A stretch of 64,000 bases of DNA from Nitrosomonas ureae. GTDB taxonomy: Bacteria > Pseudomonadota > Gammaproteobacteria > Burkholderiales > Nitrosomonadaceae. The stretch covers positions 2,914,001-2,978,000 of the forward strand of contig NZ_CP013341.1 in NCBI RefSeq assembly GCF_001455205.1, written 5' to 3'. A model generated the notes under the pieces. It made no database searches. It had not been told where the DNA came from and worked only from the letters and a program-made list of their open reading frames with translations. The position numbers were made by a program, and so were the translations under genes. Below, in pieces: positions 24,314-32,113 of the stretch (the first letter of the stretch is position 1; every line of letters begins with the position of its first letter).

Positions 24314-25213
24314 ATGCTTTTAAGGATTCTACGCTCACTCTTCGGCATGAGCATACTTGCTGTCTTGTGTTCCAGCGTATTTGCCGGAACATCTTGCCGA
24401 TTGGATACGCAACAGGGAATTGGCGCACTGGGCCGCATAGAACCGCGTTCACGGGTGATAAAAGTCTCTCATAATGCAGGACCTGAAGGCGCACGTGTGG
24501 AACAATTGTTATTTCAGGAAGCAGACTCGGTTAAGGCTGGCGATAAATTAGCAATACTTTCAGAATACTTCAAAAGAAAGGCGGAAGTTGAAACGGCTAA
24601 AATGCGGGTCAAAGTACTTGAAGCGGAACGCGTGGTAGAACAGACTACGTTAGCTTTTAACCAAAGAGAGCATGCGCGACATCAATCGCTTGAATCCGGT
24701 TCCGCTGTCAGTATCTCTCTTGCGGATGCCAAGCAACTGGCATTTGAACAATCTGCGGCGAACCTTAAACGTTTGTCAGCCCAAATTGCTCATGCAAAAT
24801 CTGAACAAAAAATCGCCGAAGCCGAGTTGGAAAATACTTTGATCTATGCACCGATTACCGGAACGATTGTAAAAATATTCGCCCGGCCCGGCGAGCGCAT
24901 CGGAGACAATGGATTATTGCAACTTGCTGATTTATCTAATATTGATGTGGTTGCAGAAGTCTACGAGTCAGAGCTGCCGCAAATAAAAATAGGCCAGCAA
25001 GGGTGTATTACGGCTAGCGGTTTCAAACGAAGTTACAACGCTCAGGTCAGGGAACTGGGTTTTCAGGTCAGGAAAAACGATCTGAATGATACGGATCCTC
25101 TGGCTGATCGGGATAATCGCATTATCGAAGTGCGCCTCACCTTGGAACGGGAAGCGGCTACCGATTTACGGCACCAAATTTTTCGTCAAGTTAAGGTACG
25201 AATAATTCCGTGA
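24314..25213 (+). CDS. DevB-like membrane fusion protein
   Basis: A 299-residue periplasmic adaptor of the HlyD/DevB type. The ATG at 24314 starts a signal/anchor sequence ending SSVFAG; the upstream in-frame start would add residues with no signal character. The first lipoyl half is GIGALGRIEPRSRVIKVSH, then an alpha-helical hairpin (about 90-180: KAEVETAKMRVKVLEAERVV; AHAKSEQKIAEAELEN), then the second lipoyl half (LIYAPITGTIVKIFARPGER) and beta-barrel. It would link an inner-membrane ABC transporter to an outer-membrane channel. The permease gene overlaps its stop codon and the ATPase gene overlaps the permease, giving one tightly coupled operon of DevBCA order. The name reflects homology; the substrate is unknown. 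Confidence 0.88.
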   Translation: MLLRILRSLFGMSILAVLCSSVFAGTSCRLDTQQGIGALGRIEPRSRVIKVSHNAGPEGARVEQLLFQEADSVKAGDKLAILSEYFKRKAEVETAKMRVKVLEAERVVEQTTLAFNQREHARHQSLESGSAVSISLADAKQLAFEQSAANLKRLSAQIAHAKSEQKIAEAELENTLIYAPITGTIVKIFARPGERIGDNGLLQLADLSNIDVVAEVYESELPQIKIGQQGCITASGFKRSYNAQVRELGFQVRKNDLNDTDPLADRDNRIIEVRLTLEREAATDLRHQIFRQVKVRIIP

Positions 25214-26379
25214 AATGGATTGGCTGGTGGTACTTTCCCGCACGCTTGGCTTGGCGACAGCTTGTTTTTGATCGAACCAAATTGGTAGCTGCAACTTGCG
25301 GTGTACTATTCGCTTGCGTATTAGTGTTCATGCAGTTGGGATTCAAGGATTCATTATATGCCAGCGCAGCTTCCGCTCCGGTAAAGCTGGATGGCGATTT
25401 GTTTTTAATGCACAAGCAAAGTGAAGCCATGTGGCGTCCGGTTCAATTTAAACGCAGTGAACTGATGCGGGCACTGGGAAATCCTGCAGTGGCGGAAGCT
25501 TATCCATTGTACTTGGGGCTCGCGCCGTTCAAAAATATCCAAACACAAACCAAACGAACCTTAATGGTCTACGGTTTTGATCCCGATTCCCAGATGTTCA
25601 ATGTCGATGCAGTCAGAAATAAGCATGCCGAGTTAAGGCTGAAGGATACGGTACTATTCGATGAATATTCGCGTCCTGAATTCGGGCCTGTACGTCAATT
25701 GCTGGATGCGGGCGAAAATGTAACAGAAATCAATGATTATAAAATTATCATTGTCGGATTGTTTCAGCTGGGCGTATCTTTTGCCGCAGATGGCAACGTG
25801 ATAACCAGTGACTTGAATTTCATGCGTATCTTCCCCAGAAGAAATCTCGATGACATCGATATGGGAGTGATTAGATTAAACTCTGGCGCATCGGTTAAAA
25901 GCGTGCAAGCCGAGCTTAAAAACCATCTCAATGAGTTTGTCAATGTGTTTACGTATGAGGAGTTGTTGCACTATGAAAAGGATTACTGGGCCAATACGGC
26001 GCCCATAGGATTCATTTTTGGCTTTGGCACCGTGATGGGATGGGTTGTGGGTTTAGTTATTGTCTATCAGATTCTTTTTACTGATATTGCCAATCACCGC
26101 AATGAATTCGCCACATTGAAAGCTATGGGATATAAGCACGGTTATTTTGTCCGTGTTGTATTTGCTTCGTCATTCTTTCTGGCAGTCTTGGGGTTCATTC
26201 CGGGCTATCTGCTTTCTCTGGGGTTATATAATTTGGCAGAATCACAAATGTACATGCCGATGCCCATGCTTATCAGTAAAATCATCACCGTTTTTATGTT
26301 TATCCTTTCCATGTGTTTTATGGCTGGGTTACTCGCAATACGCAAGCTAAAAGACGCCAATCCAGCTGATATGTTCTAA
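25210..26379 (+). CDS. DevC-like ABC exporter permease
   Basis: A 389-residue FtsX/MacB-type permease with GTG start overlapping the adaptor stop by four bases. The first transmembrane helix is about 20-40 (LVAATCGVLFACVLVFMQLG), followed by a large periplasmic domain. Three helices are near the C-terminus (about 265-290 GFIFGFGTVMGWVVGLVIVY; 315-340 VVFASSFFLAVLGFIPGYLL; 355-380). The motif HRNEFATLKAMGYKHGYFVR is typical of the DevC family cytoplasmic coupling helix. It forms a MacB-like mechanotransmission exporter with the downstream ATPase. No TolC-like gene is nearby, so the outer-membrane partner must be encoded elsewhere. Confidence 0.92.
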   Translation: MKWIGWWYFPARLAWRQLVFDRTKLVAATCGVLFACVLVFMQLGFKDSLYASAASAPVKLDGDLFLMHKQSEAMWRPVQFKRSELMRALGNPAVAEAYPLYLGLAPFKNIQTQTKRTLMVYGFDPDSQMFNVDAVRNKHAELRLKDTVLFDEYSRPEFGPVRQLLDAGENVTEINDYKIIIVGLFQLGVSFAADGNVITSDLNFMRIFPRRNLDDIDMGVIRLNSGASVKSVQAELKNHLNEFVNVFTYEELLHYEKDYWANTAPIGFIFGFGTVMGWVVGLVIVYQILFTDIANHRNEFATLKAMGYKHGYFVRVVFASSFFLAVLGFIPGYLLSLGLYNLAESQMYMPMPMLISKIITVFMFILSMCFMAGLLAIRKLKDANPADMF

Positions 26380-27056
26380 TGCCAAGCGTCATTGAAGTCG
26401 ATCATCTGAATTTCAGTTTCGGTAGCGGCGCTTTAACGCAACCGGTACTGAAGAATGTGACAATTTCGATCGAAGAAGGTGAAATAGTTCTGATAACCGG
26501 ACCTTCCGGTTCGGGTAAAACTACCTTCCTCACCATTATCGGCGGCTTGCGCCAGGCCTTCCACGGCAGCGTAAAAGTACTGGGACACCAGTTTGTTAAC
26601 AGTAATGAGCAAATCAAAGTAAAAACTCGCCAGCAGATTGGCTATATTTTCCAGCAGCATAACCTTCTCAAATCCCTTACCGCTCTACAGAACGTCTGCA
26701 TGACTTTGGAAATTAACGCTGTGACCACTGAACAGCAGAGATCCAGTCGGGCTGCAGAAATGCTGATCGCCGTAGGGCTCGGTGACCGCCTTGATTACAA
26801 GCCTGATCAGCTTTCCGGCGGGCAGCGACAGCGCGTTTCCATTGCCAGGGCACTGGTGGGGCAACCTAAAATCATCCTGGCTGATGAACCGACCGCTTCA
26901 TTGGATAAGCAAAGCGGCCACGAAGCCGTCAGCCTCCTGAAACGCTTGGCCAAAGAATCGCATACCACCATTTTACTGGTAACACACGATTACCGTATTC
27001 TGGATATTGCTGATCGAGTGGTTGAATTAGAGGATGGAATGATTAAGCAGGAATAA
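26379..27056 (+). CDS. DevA-like ABC exporter ATPase
   Basis: A 225-residue ATP-binding subunit. It shows Walker A GPSGSGKTTFL, Q-loop IFQQHNLL, signature LSGGQRQRVSIARAL, Walker B IILADEPTASLD and the switch histidine in LLVTHDYRI. It belongs to the LolD/MacB/DevA group and pairs with the overlapping permease (its ATG shares a base with the permease stop). In cyanobacteria DevBCA exports glycolipids of the heterocyst envelope; in other bacteria related exporters act on lipids or peptides, so the substrate here cannot be stated. A downstream D,D-carboxypeptidase is convergent, not part of the operon. Confidence 0.95.
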   Translation: MPSVIEVDHLNFSFGSGALTQPVLKNVTISIEEGEIVLITGPSGSGKTTFLTIIGGLRQAFHGSVKVLGHQFVNSNEQIKVKTRQQIGYIFQQHNLLKSLTALQNVCMTLEINAVTTEQQRSSRAAEMLIAVGLGDRLDYKPDQLSGGQRQRVSIARALVGQPKIILADEPTASLDKQSGHEAVSLLKRLAKESHTTILLVTHDYRILDIADRVVELEDGMIKQE

Positions 27057-27157
27057 ATTGCCATTAGAATAAATTCTCGGTAGCAATCACTCGCTCGTTC
27101 GGGTTTATTACTTCGAATATTTGGTTAAAAGCTTTCCATTTTTACTATCGATATCAA

Positions 27158-28411
27158 TCAGGATCGCACCACCAAACATTCGATTCCTTGCCGCGTTAAA
27201 CTTTGACAAGCACTACGCGCCTGATTTTCCTGCAACCCCACCAATCTTGCCCGATATAGCCTGCGATTACTGATTTCCACTTCCGTTACGACTATCTCGC
27301 CCGGAATCCAACGAGCCGCCGCCTGTGCATTTGCATAAGCTCGACTGGGCTCATGATAAGAACCGATCTGCACTGCCCAATCGTCATTTGTCTGTAATTG
27401 TAATGCAACTTTCTGCAATTGCACCGGTTGCGCGCTTACCGGCGGAACAACATATTGTTGAGTAACGATAGATTCAGATGCTTTCGGTTGTTCTGGGTAC
27501 GGTTTCAGTGCTGGAGTCGGCGCATTCACTTTTACTACTGTAACCGCCACCGCACGAGCATTCTGACTATTGCTTGCCACCTGGATTGAACGATTCCCTT
27601 GATTAAAACTGCGATCAATCAGCTGTGCCATATGCTGATCGCGTGCAGCTGCGGTGTTCCCGCCCATAACCACGGCGACCACACGACGATTGCCTCGTTT
27701 GGCGGAAGTAGCCACATTAAATCCGGAAGCGCGAATAAAACCCGTTTTCAAACCATCCACGCCTGAGGTGTTTCGCACCATGCGATTGTGACTGTTATAC
27801 GTGATGCCTTTATAACTGAATGATTGGGTAGAAAAATAATGGTAATACTTAGGAAAGTCTTTCATTAATCGTGTGGATAGGATTACCATATCGCGTGCGG
27901 TAGTTTTTTGCTCAAGATTGGGCAAACCGGAAGCATTGCGGAACGTGGTTGAACGCATACCCAACTGGCGCGCTTTATCGGTCATCATACGGCCAAAATT
28001 GGCTTCACTTCTACCCAGCGCCTCCGCCACCACCGCCGCCACATCGTTGGCTGAACGCACTATCAACGCGGGAATCGCATCACGTACGCTAATGCTGTCC
28101 CCTGCTCGAAGCCCTATATTGGTTTGTGGCATTGCCGCAGCATGGGTTGAAACCGGCATGCGAGTATCCACTGTCATTTTACGTTGTTCCATAGCTTCAA
28201 ACAGCATGTACAACGTCATCATTTTTGTCAAAGAAGCGGGATAACGGCTCGCGTCGGCGCTGGATTCATGGAGCACCGCTCCCGTATCGGCATCAATTAC
28301 GATGGATGAGTAACGGGGATTTGCCAATGCTGAATTTGACAAAATTAACAGCAGTAAAAATATAGCAAAAACATACATCCCAATAGTGATATCGCGTTCC
28401 GGAATCAACAT
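27158..28411 (-). CDS. D-alanyl-D-alanine carboxypeptidase with SPOR domain
   Basis: A 417-residue PBP5/6-type enzyme that removes the terminal D-Ala of peptidoglycan pentapeptides. After a hydrophobic signal (about 12-30, ending ALA) come the three penicillin-binding motifs: SLTK (Ser60-Lys63), SAN (120-122) and KTG (222-224, GLKTGFIRASG). The C-terminus (about 335-417: DDWAVQIGSYHEPSRAYANA to IECLVVRS) is a SPOR domain, which binds denuded glycan at division septa; a proline-rich linker joins the parts. SPOR replaces the amphipathic anchor of E. coli PBP5. AAGGGTGATGGT upstream supports the ATG at 28411; 28378 is an alternative. Confidence 0.94.
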   Translation of the reverse strand: MLIPERDITIGMYVFAIFLLLLILSNSALANPRYSSIVIDADTGAVLHESSADASRYPASLTKMMTLYMLFEAMEQRKMTVDTRMPVSTHAAAMPQTNIGLRAGDSISVRDAIPALIVRSANDVAAVVAEALGRSEANFGRMMTDKARQLGMRSTTFRNASGLPNLEQKTTARDMVILSTRLMKDFPKYYHYFSTQSFSYKGITYNSHNRMVRNTSGVDGLKTGFIRASGFNVATSAKRGNRRVVAVVMGGNTAAARDQHMAQLIDRSFNQGNRSIQVASNSQNARAVAVTVVKVNAPTPALKPYPEQPKASESIVTQQYVVPPVSAQPVQLQKVALQLQTNDDWAVQIGSYHEPSRAYANAQAAARWIPGEIVVTEVEISNRRLYRARLVGLQENQARSACQSLTRQGIECLVVRS

Positions 28412-29025
28412 ACCATCACCCTTCTTGAATTGATGAGAACAAACGCTTCATGAAATTTTCTTCCGTTTTTGTATTTTTAATCTGTTTTTTTATCATTTTT
28501 GTAGCTTATAGCAATGGTCAATGTTCATTTATGAGTCAGAGAAAATATTTTTGCTCTGTGTGACGACGGAACCTTGGCAATGGTCAATGTTCATTTATGA
28601 GTCAGAGAAAATAGGTTAGCGCTTACCGCTTACGTTATTTAAGGTCTTTGTATTTTAGAATCATTTTTTCCTCTCGAAATGAGTAATAAATAGCATATTT
28701 CCCCCTTATCTACAAAGCATTTTAACAACTCATCTCCAATAAAATAAAAAACCCCTCGACTACATGCTTTATCTTTTATTTTCGGAGAGTTTATCGAACT
28801 ATCAAAATTCTCAAATAATTGCAATTCATCCGGCCTATTCCCGTTTCTTCTTTGGGAAACAAAAAACTCGCAAGCGGCAATATTTGCCGACCTTACCTTC
28901 CGGTTACTATGAAAAATCTGATTAAACGCAGTCAGTATATGCTTTGCATTAAATTGGCATGATCATTGCTATCTGTTCACAGCAATTCATTATCAATCGA
29001 TAACGCTAAACATTCAGGAATCCCT
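28412..29025. other. Intergenic region with direct repeat
   Basis: About 600 AT-rich bases between divergent genes. Besides the 37-bp direct repeat (listed separately) I see no supported gene: a 61-codon minus-strand frame (28639-28824) starts at TTG without a ribosome-binding site. The right end carries the AGGAATCCCT ribosome-binding site of the methyltransferase gene. Confidence 0.5.
28511..28613. repeat. 37-bp direct repeat, two copies
   Basis: Two identical 37-base units, at 28511-28547 and 28577-28613, begin GCAATGGTCAATGTTCATTT and end GAGTCAGAGAAAATA. Their start points are 66 bases apart. Exact identity over this length suggests recent duplication or a protein-binding array; repeated ends of IS21-type elements look similar, but no such gene is nearby. 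Confidence 0.7.
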
Positions 29026-29991
29026 ATGCAAAATAAATTTGAGAGCTTGGAACTCGGTCAATTCATTCCGCTGCATTATCATCACAATATGTTGAACGAC
29101 ACTATCCGAATGAAAGGCTTTAAAGAGGCGATTAATTTAGTAGTTAAACCTGGAGCCAAGGTTCTGGAATTGGGCGGCGGGACAGGCGTACAATCCTTTT
29201 TTGCTGCTCAAAAAGCGCAGAAGGTATTTTGCGTAGAGCGCAACCCTGAGCTCGTAAGTGCTGCGCGCAGTTTTCTGGCGCAAAATATTAACGGCGATAA
29301 AGTTGAAGTCATCCAGGCTGATGCGTTGTATTACTTACCGCCGGAACCCGTCGATGTAGTTATTTGTGAAATGCTGCACACCGGTTTGTTACGTGAAAAG
29401 CAAATACCTGTGATTGATTCATTTAAAAAGCGCTATCTGGAAAAATTTGGTGGTCCATTGCCTATTTTCATACCGGAAGCCAGTATTCAGGCTATTCAAC
29501 CGTTAGAACAAAATTTTCAGTTTGAAGGTTTCTATGCCCCCACAATCTTATTTCAAGACCCCTGTGTAATACAGGAAAGAAGTAAGAATCTCGCAGACCC
29601 GGAGGTGTTTCAATTGCTGTCGTATGCTGAGCCATTTGATCAGACCTGTCACTGGGACGGAGAAATTACCATTGCGAAAGATGGTCAATTTAATGCATTA
29701 CGAGTTATAACCAAAAACATTTTGGCAATTAATATGCTTACATGCAGCACTATTGATTGGCATACCCAATACATTATTTTCCCTTTATCCACACCATTTA
29801 CAGTTTGCGCTGGCGATCAGATTTCACTGCGTTTTAAGTATCAGGGCGGAGCCCCTCTGAATGCGCTATCAGACTCACTGGAAATTTACCAAATAAGTAA
29901 GCAAGTACCGATCTTTCAGCTAGCGCTCGAGACTTTAAGCTATTCATCGGATTATCAATCAATAACTCCCAGCCAGGCTGGTGGCATATAA
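29026..29991 (+). CDS. PRMT-like SAM-dependent methyltransferase
   Basis: A 321-residue methyltransferase. SAM motif I is KVLELGGGTGVQSFFAAQKA, with the acidic end of strand 2 in VFCVERNPELV and motif II near VDVVICEMLHTGLL. The acidic residue after strand 4 (CEMLHTGLLREKQ) and the beta-rich C-terminal half (CHWDGEITIAKDGQFNALRV; FPLSTPFTVCAGDQISLRFK) resemble protein arginine methyltransferases, whose double-E loop and beta barrel occupy these positions; only one of the two Glu is clear. I take the ATG at 29026 because of AGGAAT upstream. The substrate could be protein or a small molecule. It is alone in its transcription unit. Confidence 0.8.
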   Translation: MQNKFESLELGQFIPLHYHHNMLNDTIRMKGFKEAINLVVKPGAKVLELGGGTGVQSFFAAQKAQKVFCVERNPELVSAARSFLAQNINGDKVEVIQADALYYLPPEPVDVVICEMLHTGLLREKQIPVIDSFKKRYLEKFGGPLPIFIPEASIQAIQPLEQNFQFEGFYAPTILFQDPCVIQERSKNLADPEVFQLLSYAEPFDQTCHWDGEITIAKDGQFNALRVITKNILAINMLTCSTIDWHTQYIIFPLSTPFTVCAGDQISLRFKYQGGAPLNALSDSLEIYQISKQVPIFQLALETLSYSSDYQSITPSQAGGI

Positions 29992-30248
29992 TCAACAGAC
30001 GCATCCTAGACGCAAAAGCGCGCATACTTTTGCATGCTACTCTTATTTTATTATTAAATTTTACTGAATCTCGCGGTCTGTTTCACCCAGCTGCGAGATT
30101 AATTTCATACGCGCTGAAACGTAGCATAATCAAACAGGTAGGAAGTTAAATGAGGTTTGGCATCAATTACGATTTTCTGAAAGATAATCAAAATTATGGT
30201 GCAAGCGATAATAAGAAACTGTGGGAAGAATTTTATTTTTTACTCGAA

Positions 30249-31391
30249 TCAGAAATGATAGTGGGCTCCCACTCCAATATATTCCACGTTGTTTCTTAGA
30301 AACTGTCCGCTGGGGGAATTTCCGTTAAAGTATTCCAGGAGTATCTGAAGTTTTCTTCCAAGTACTTGTAAATTATCGAACTCAACCCCGGCTCTGGCTG
30401 AAACATCAGTGCTCCAGTTGTTTTCTTGAAAATTCTTGAAGTCGGCTGCAAGGATAGGGCGTACAGGTGCAAAATCCAGGCGCCAAGGACTCCGAAACTC
30501 AACGCCATACTGTGTCATCCATACTTTAAGCGAAGATGGTTCTTTGTGGAATAAACCACCACCTCCACCATATAAACGTATCCCATAAGGAAATTCATAC
30601 GATAACCTGAGATCCGCACCTTCATAACTCAGGTTTATACGCTCGAATGTGGAATTTACTCTGCGCAGCAAAAATTCATCTCCCAAATGCGAGCTTTGAT
30701 GATAAATGCGACCAAACGCTGAAAATTGCTTGGCACGTATGCTCGAATATGCCGATGCGATAAAGTCCGTATTGATGAGATCTGCAGAGGGCGCACCCAA
30801 ATTAAAATCGCTAAAAACACCGGCTTGAAGCCCTGCCTCCCACTGAGCAAGCGAACGTCCGAAATTCCCGCGGTAAAACGGTATTGTTTCACCAAAACTT
30901 ACTGCACCGATGTTTCTTCCCTCAAAATTATCGTTTACGAAATGACGATAAGAAGCCGAAAAATGAGCCCAGCGGGGATCCGCCAATAATGGTTTAAATA
31001 AATGACCACTCGGCAATAACCCTGTTGGTAATAGCGTAGGATCAGTATTCGTTATCGCGACCGTTTGTTCTGCGGATTGCTGGATGGGTTGTGAAGGAGC
31101 AGTAGCTACGGGGACCTCGGTAGTTACTTCTGCTATCTTAACCTCATTAACTCCCGGGATTTCCGACAACACCTGTACCACATGGGATTGATCAGAAATA
31201 TTCAAACTACCTTTCGGTAAAAGGATGATGCCATTCTGCACAATGAGCGATGGAATATCCAGGTTCAATCTATACCGCAACATGCTGGTTGCATAGCCAG
31301 CAATATAAGCATCGCTCGGAAGGGTTACCTGAGCTGCAGCTGAATTAAAAAGCATAACCCCAGACAAAGCGATAAATCGCAAATTAATCAT
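30249..31391 (-). CDS. DUF1207 envelope protein with BON-like N-terminus
   Basis: A 380-residue exported protein (signal peptide ending AAA at about residue 20). Residues about 25-85 (PSDAYIAGYATSMLRYRLNL; VVQVLSEIPGVNEVKI) form a BON-like phospholipid-binding unit. After a Thr/Pro-rich linker comes a DUF1207 domain (LPSGHLFKPLLADPRWAHFS) whose alternating aromatic strands up to the terminal HYHF suggest an outer-membrane beta barrel. Start codon is ATG at 31391, nine bases after the stop of the BON lipoprotein gene, so both are one operon. Function unknown; an envelope-maintenance role is inferred from the BON pairing. Confidence 0.82.
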   Translation of the reverse strand: MINLRFIALSGVMLFNSAAAQVTLPSDAYIAGYATSMLRYRLNLDIPSLIVQNGIILLPKGSLNISDQSHVVQVLSEIPGVNEVKIAEVTTEVPVATAPSQPIQQSAEQTVAITNTDPTLLPTGLLPSGHLFKPLLADPRWAHFSASYRHFVNDNFEGRNIGAVSFGETIPFYRGNFGRSLAQWEAGLQAGVFSDFNLGAPSADLINTDFIASAYSSIRAKQFSAFGRIYHQSSHLGDEFLLRRVNSTFERINLSYEGADLRLSYEFPYGIRLYGGGGGLFHKEPSSLKVWMTQYGVEFRSPWRLDFAPVRPILAADFKNFQENNWSTDVSARAGVEFDNLQVLGRKLQILLEYFNGNSPSGQFLRNNVEYIGVGAHYHF

Positions 31392-31399
31392 CAGTGGTC

Positions 31400-31873
31400 T
31401 TACTCAGGCAAAACAACTTTAACAATCAAATTATTTTCCACAGATTTTACGTCTTTCTGGGCATAAGCCACTTCTGCTGCTCTATCTATAAGTTCCTGAG
31501 AATCAACCATGCCGCTCAATTGCACCGTGCCATTCACTGTGGTTACTTTAATATCGGATACTTCAAGTAAAGGATCATTTACAATTGCTGTCTGCACGTT
31601 TACAGTAATAACTGAATCATCAAGATACTGATTACTTTCTTCGGATTCATTGGTAATTGTTTTTCGTGCTTCATTAATTTCTTTACCTACTTGCTCTGTA
31701 ATTTGTTCCATCTTTTGTTCTACATTCTCGACGGAGCGATCTATTTTTTCTCCTATCTTTTCTGCTGGTCCCTCCTGCTGGCAACTTGCCAAGCCAAAAA
31801 TGGCGAACAAGCCGACAATCACGATAACTCTCTTAATTAGAATACCTTGTATGTCTTTATCTGTAGTTCTCAT
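31400..31873 (-). CDS. BON-domain lipoprotein
   Basis: A 157-residue lipoprotein. The ATG at 31873 is preceded by AAGGAGAATTT, which rejects the longer upstream frame. A signal peptide with lipobox LASC is followed by a charged helical linker (EKIGEKIDRSVENVEQKMEQ) and one BON domain (about 85-157: DDSVITVNVQTAIVNDPLLE; IKVTTVNGTVQLSGMVDSQE; VKSVENNLIVKV). BON domains bind phospholipids and are found in osmotic-stress proteins such as OsmY and DolP. It is the first gene of a two-gene operon with the DUF1207 protein. Confidence 0.88.
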   Translation of the reverse strand: MRTTDKDIQGILIKRVIVIVGLFAIFGLASCQQEGPAEKIGEKIDRSVENVEQKMEQITEQVGKEINEARKTITNESEESNQYLDDSVITVNVQTAIVNDPLLEVSDIKVTTVNGTVQLSGMVDSQELIDRAAEVAYAQKDVKSVENNLIVKVVLPE

Positions 31874-32113
31874 AAATTCTCCTTGGTTTTTTATTTTCAA
31901 TCTATCCGGTTTATATTCTATTGAAATTAGGGAGGTTTAGCTTGAATTCTACCGAACGAATCAGAGACGCTCTGTTCGCTATCTCACATAAGCTCACGAG
32001 TAAAACTGCCAATCAAATTTGTTCTCTTGAGATTTTCTGATCCAGTTTATCTAACTTTACTTCCCCTTGCCGGACATGGCACTCTACACATTTGGTCTTT
32101 GTGGAGAAATGGG

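Noticed and set aside
28511..28613. CRISPR array
   Set aside because: Only two repeats with one spacer of 29 bases, no third unit, no cas genes; a direct repeat is the safer description.
28639..28824. 61-codon minus-strand frame
   Set aside because: TTG start, no ribosome-binding site and no recognisable product in an AT-rich spacer.
30150..30299. 49-codon plus-strand frame with AGGAAG before its ATG
   Set aside because: It overlaps the end of the DUF1207 gene on the other strand, and the product has no recognisable features; the ribosome-binding match alone is not enough.
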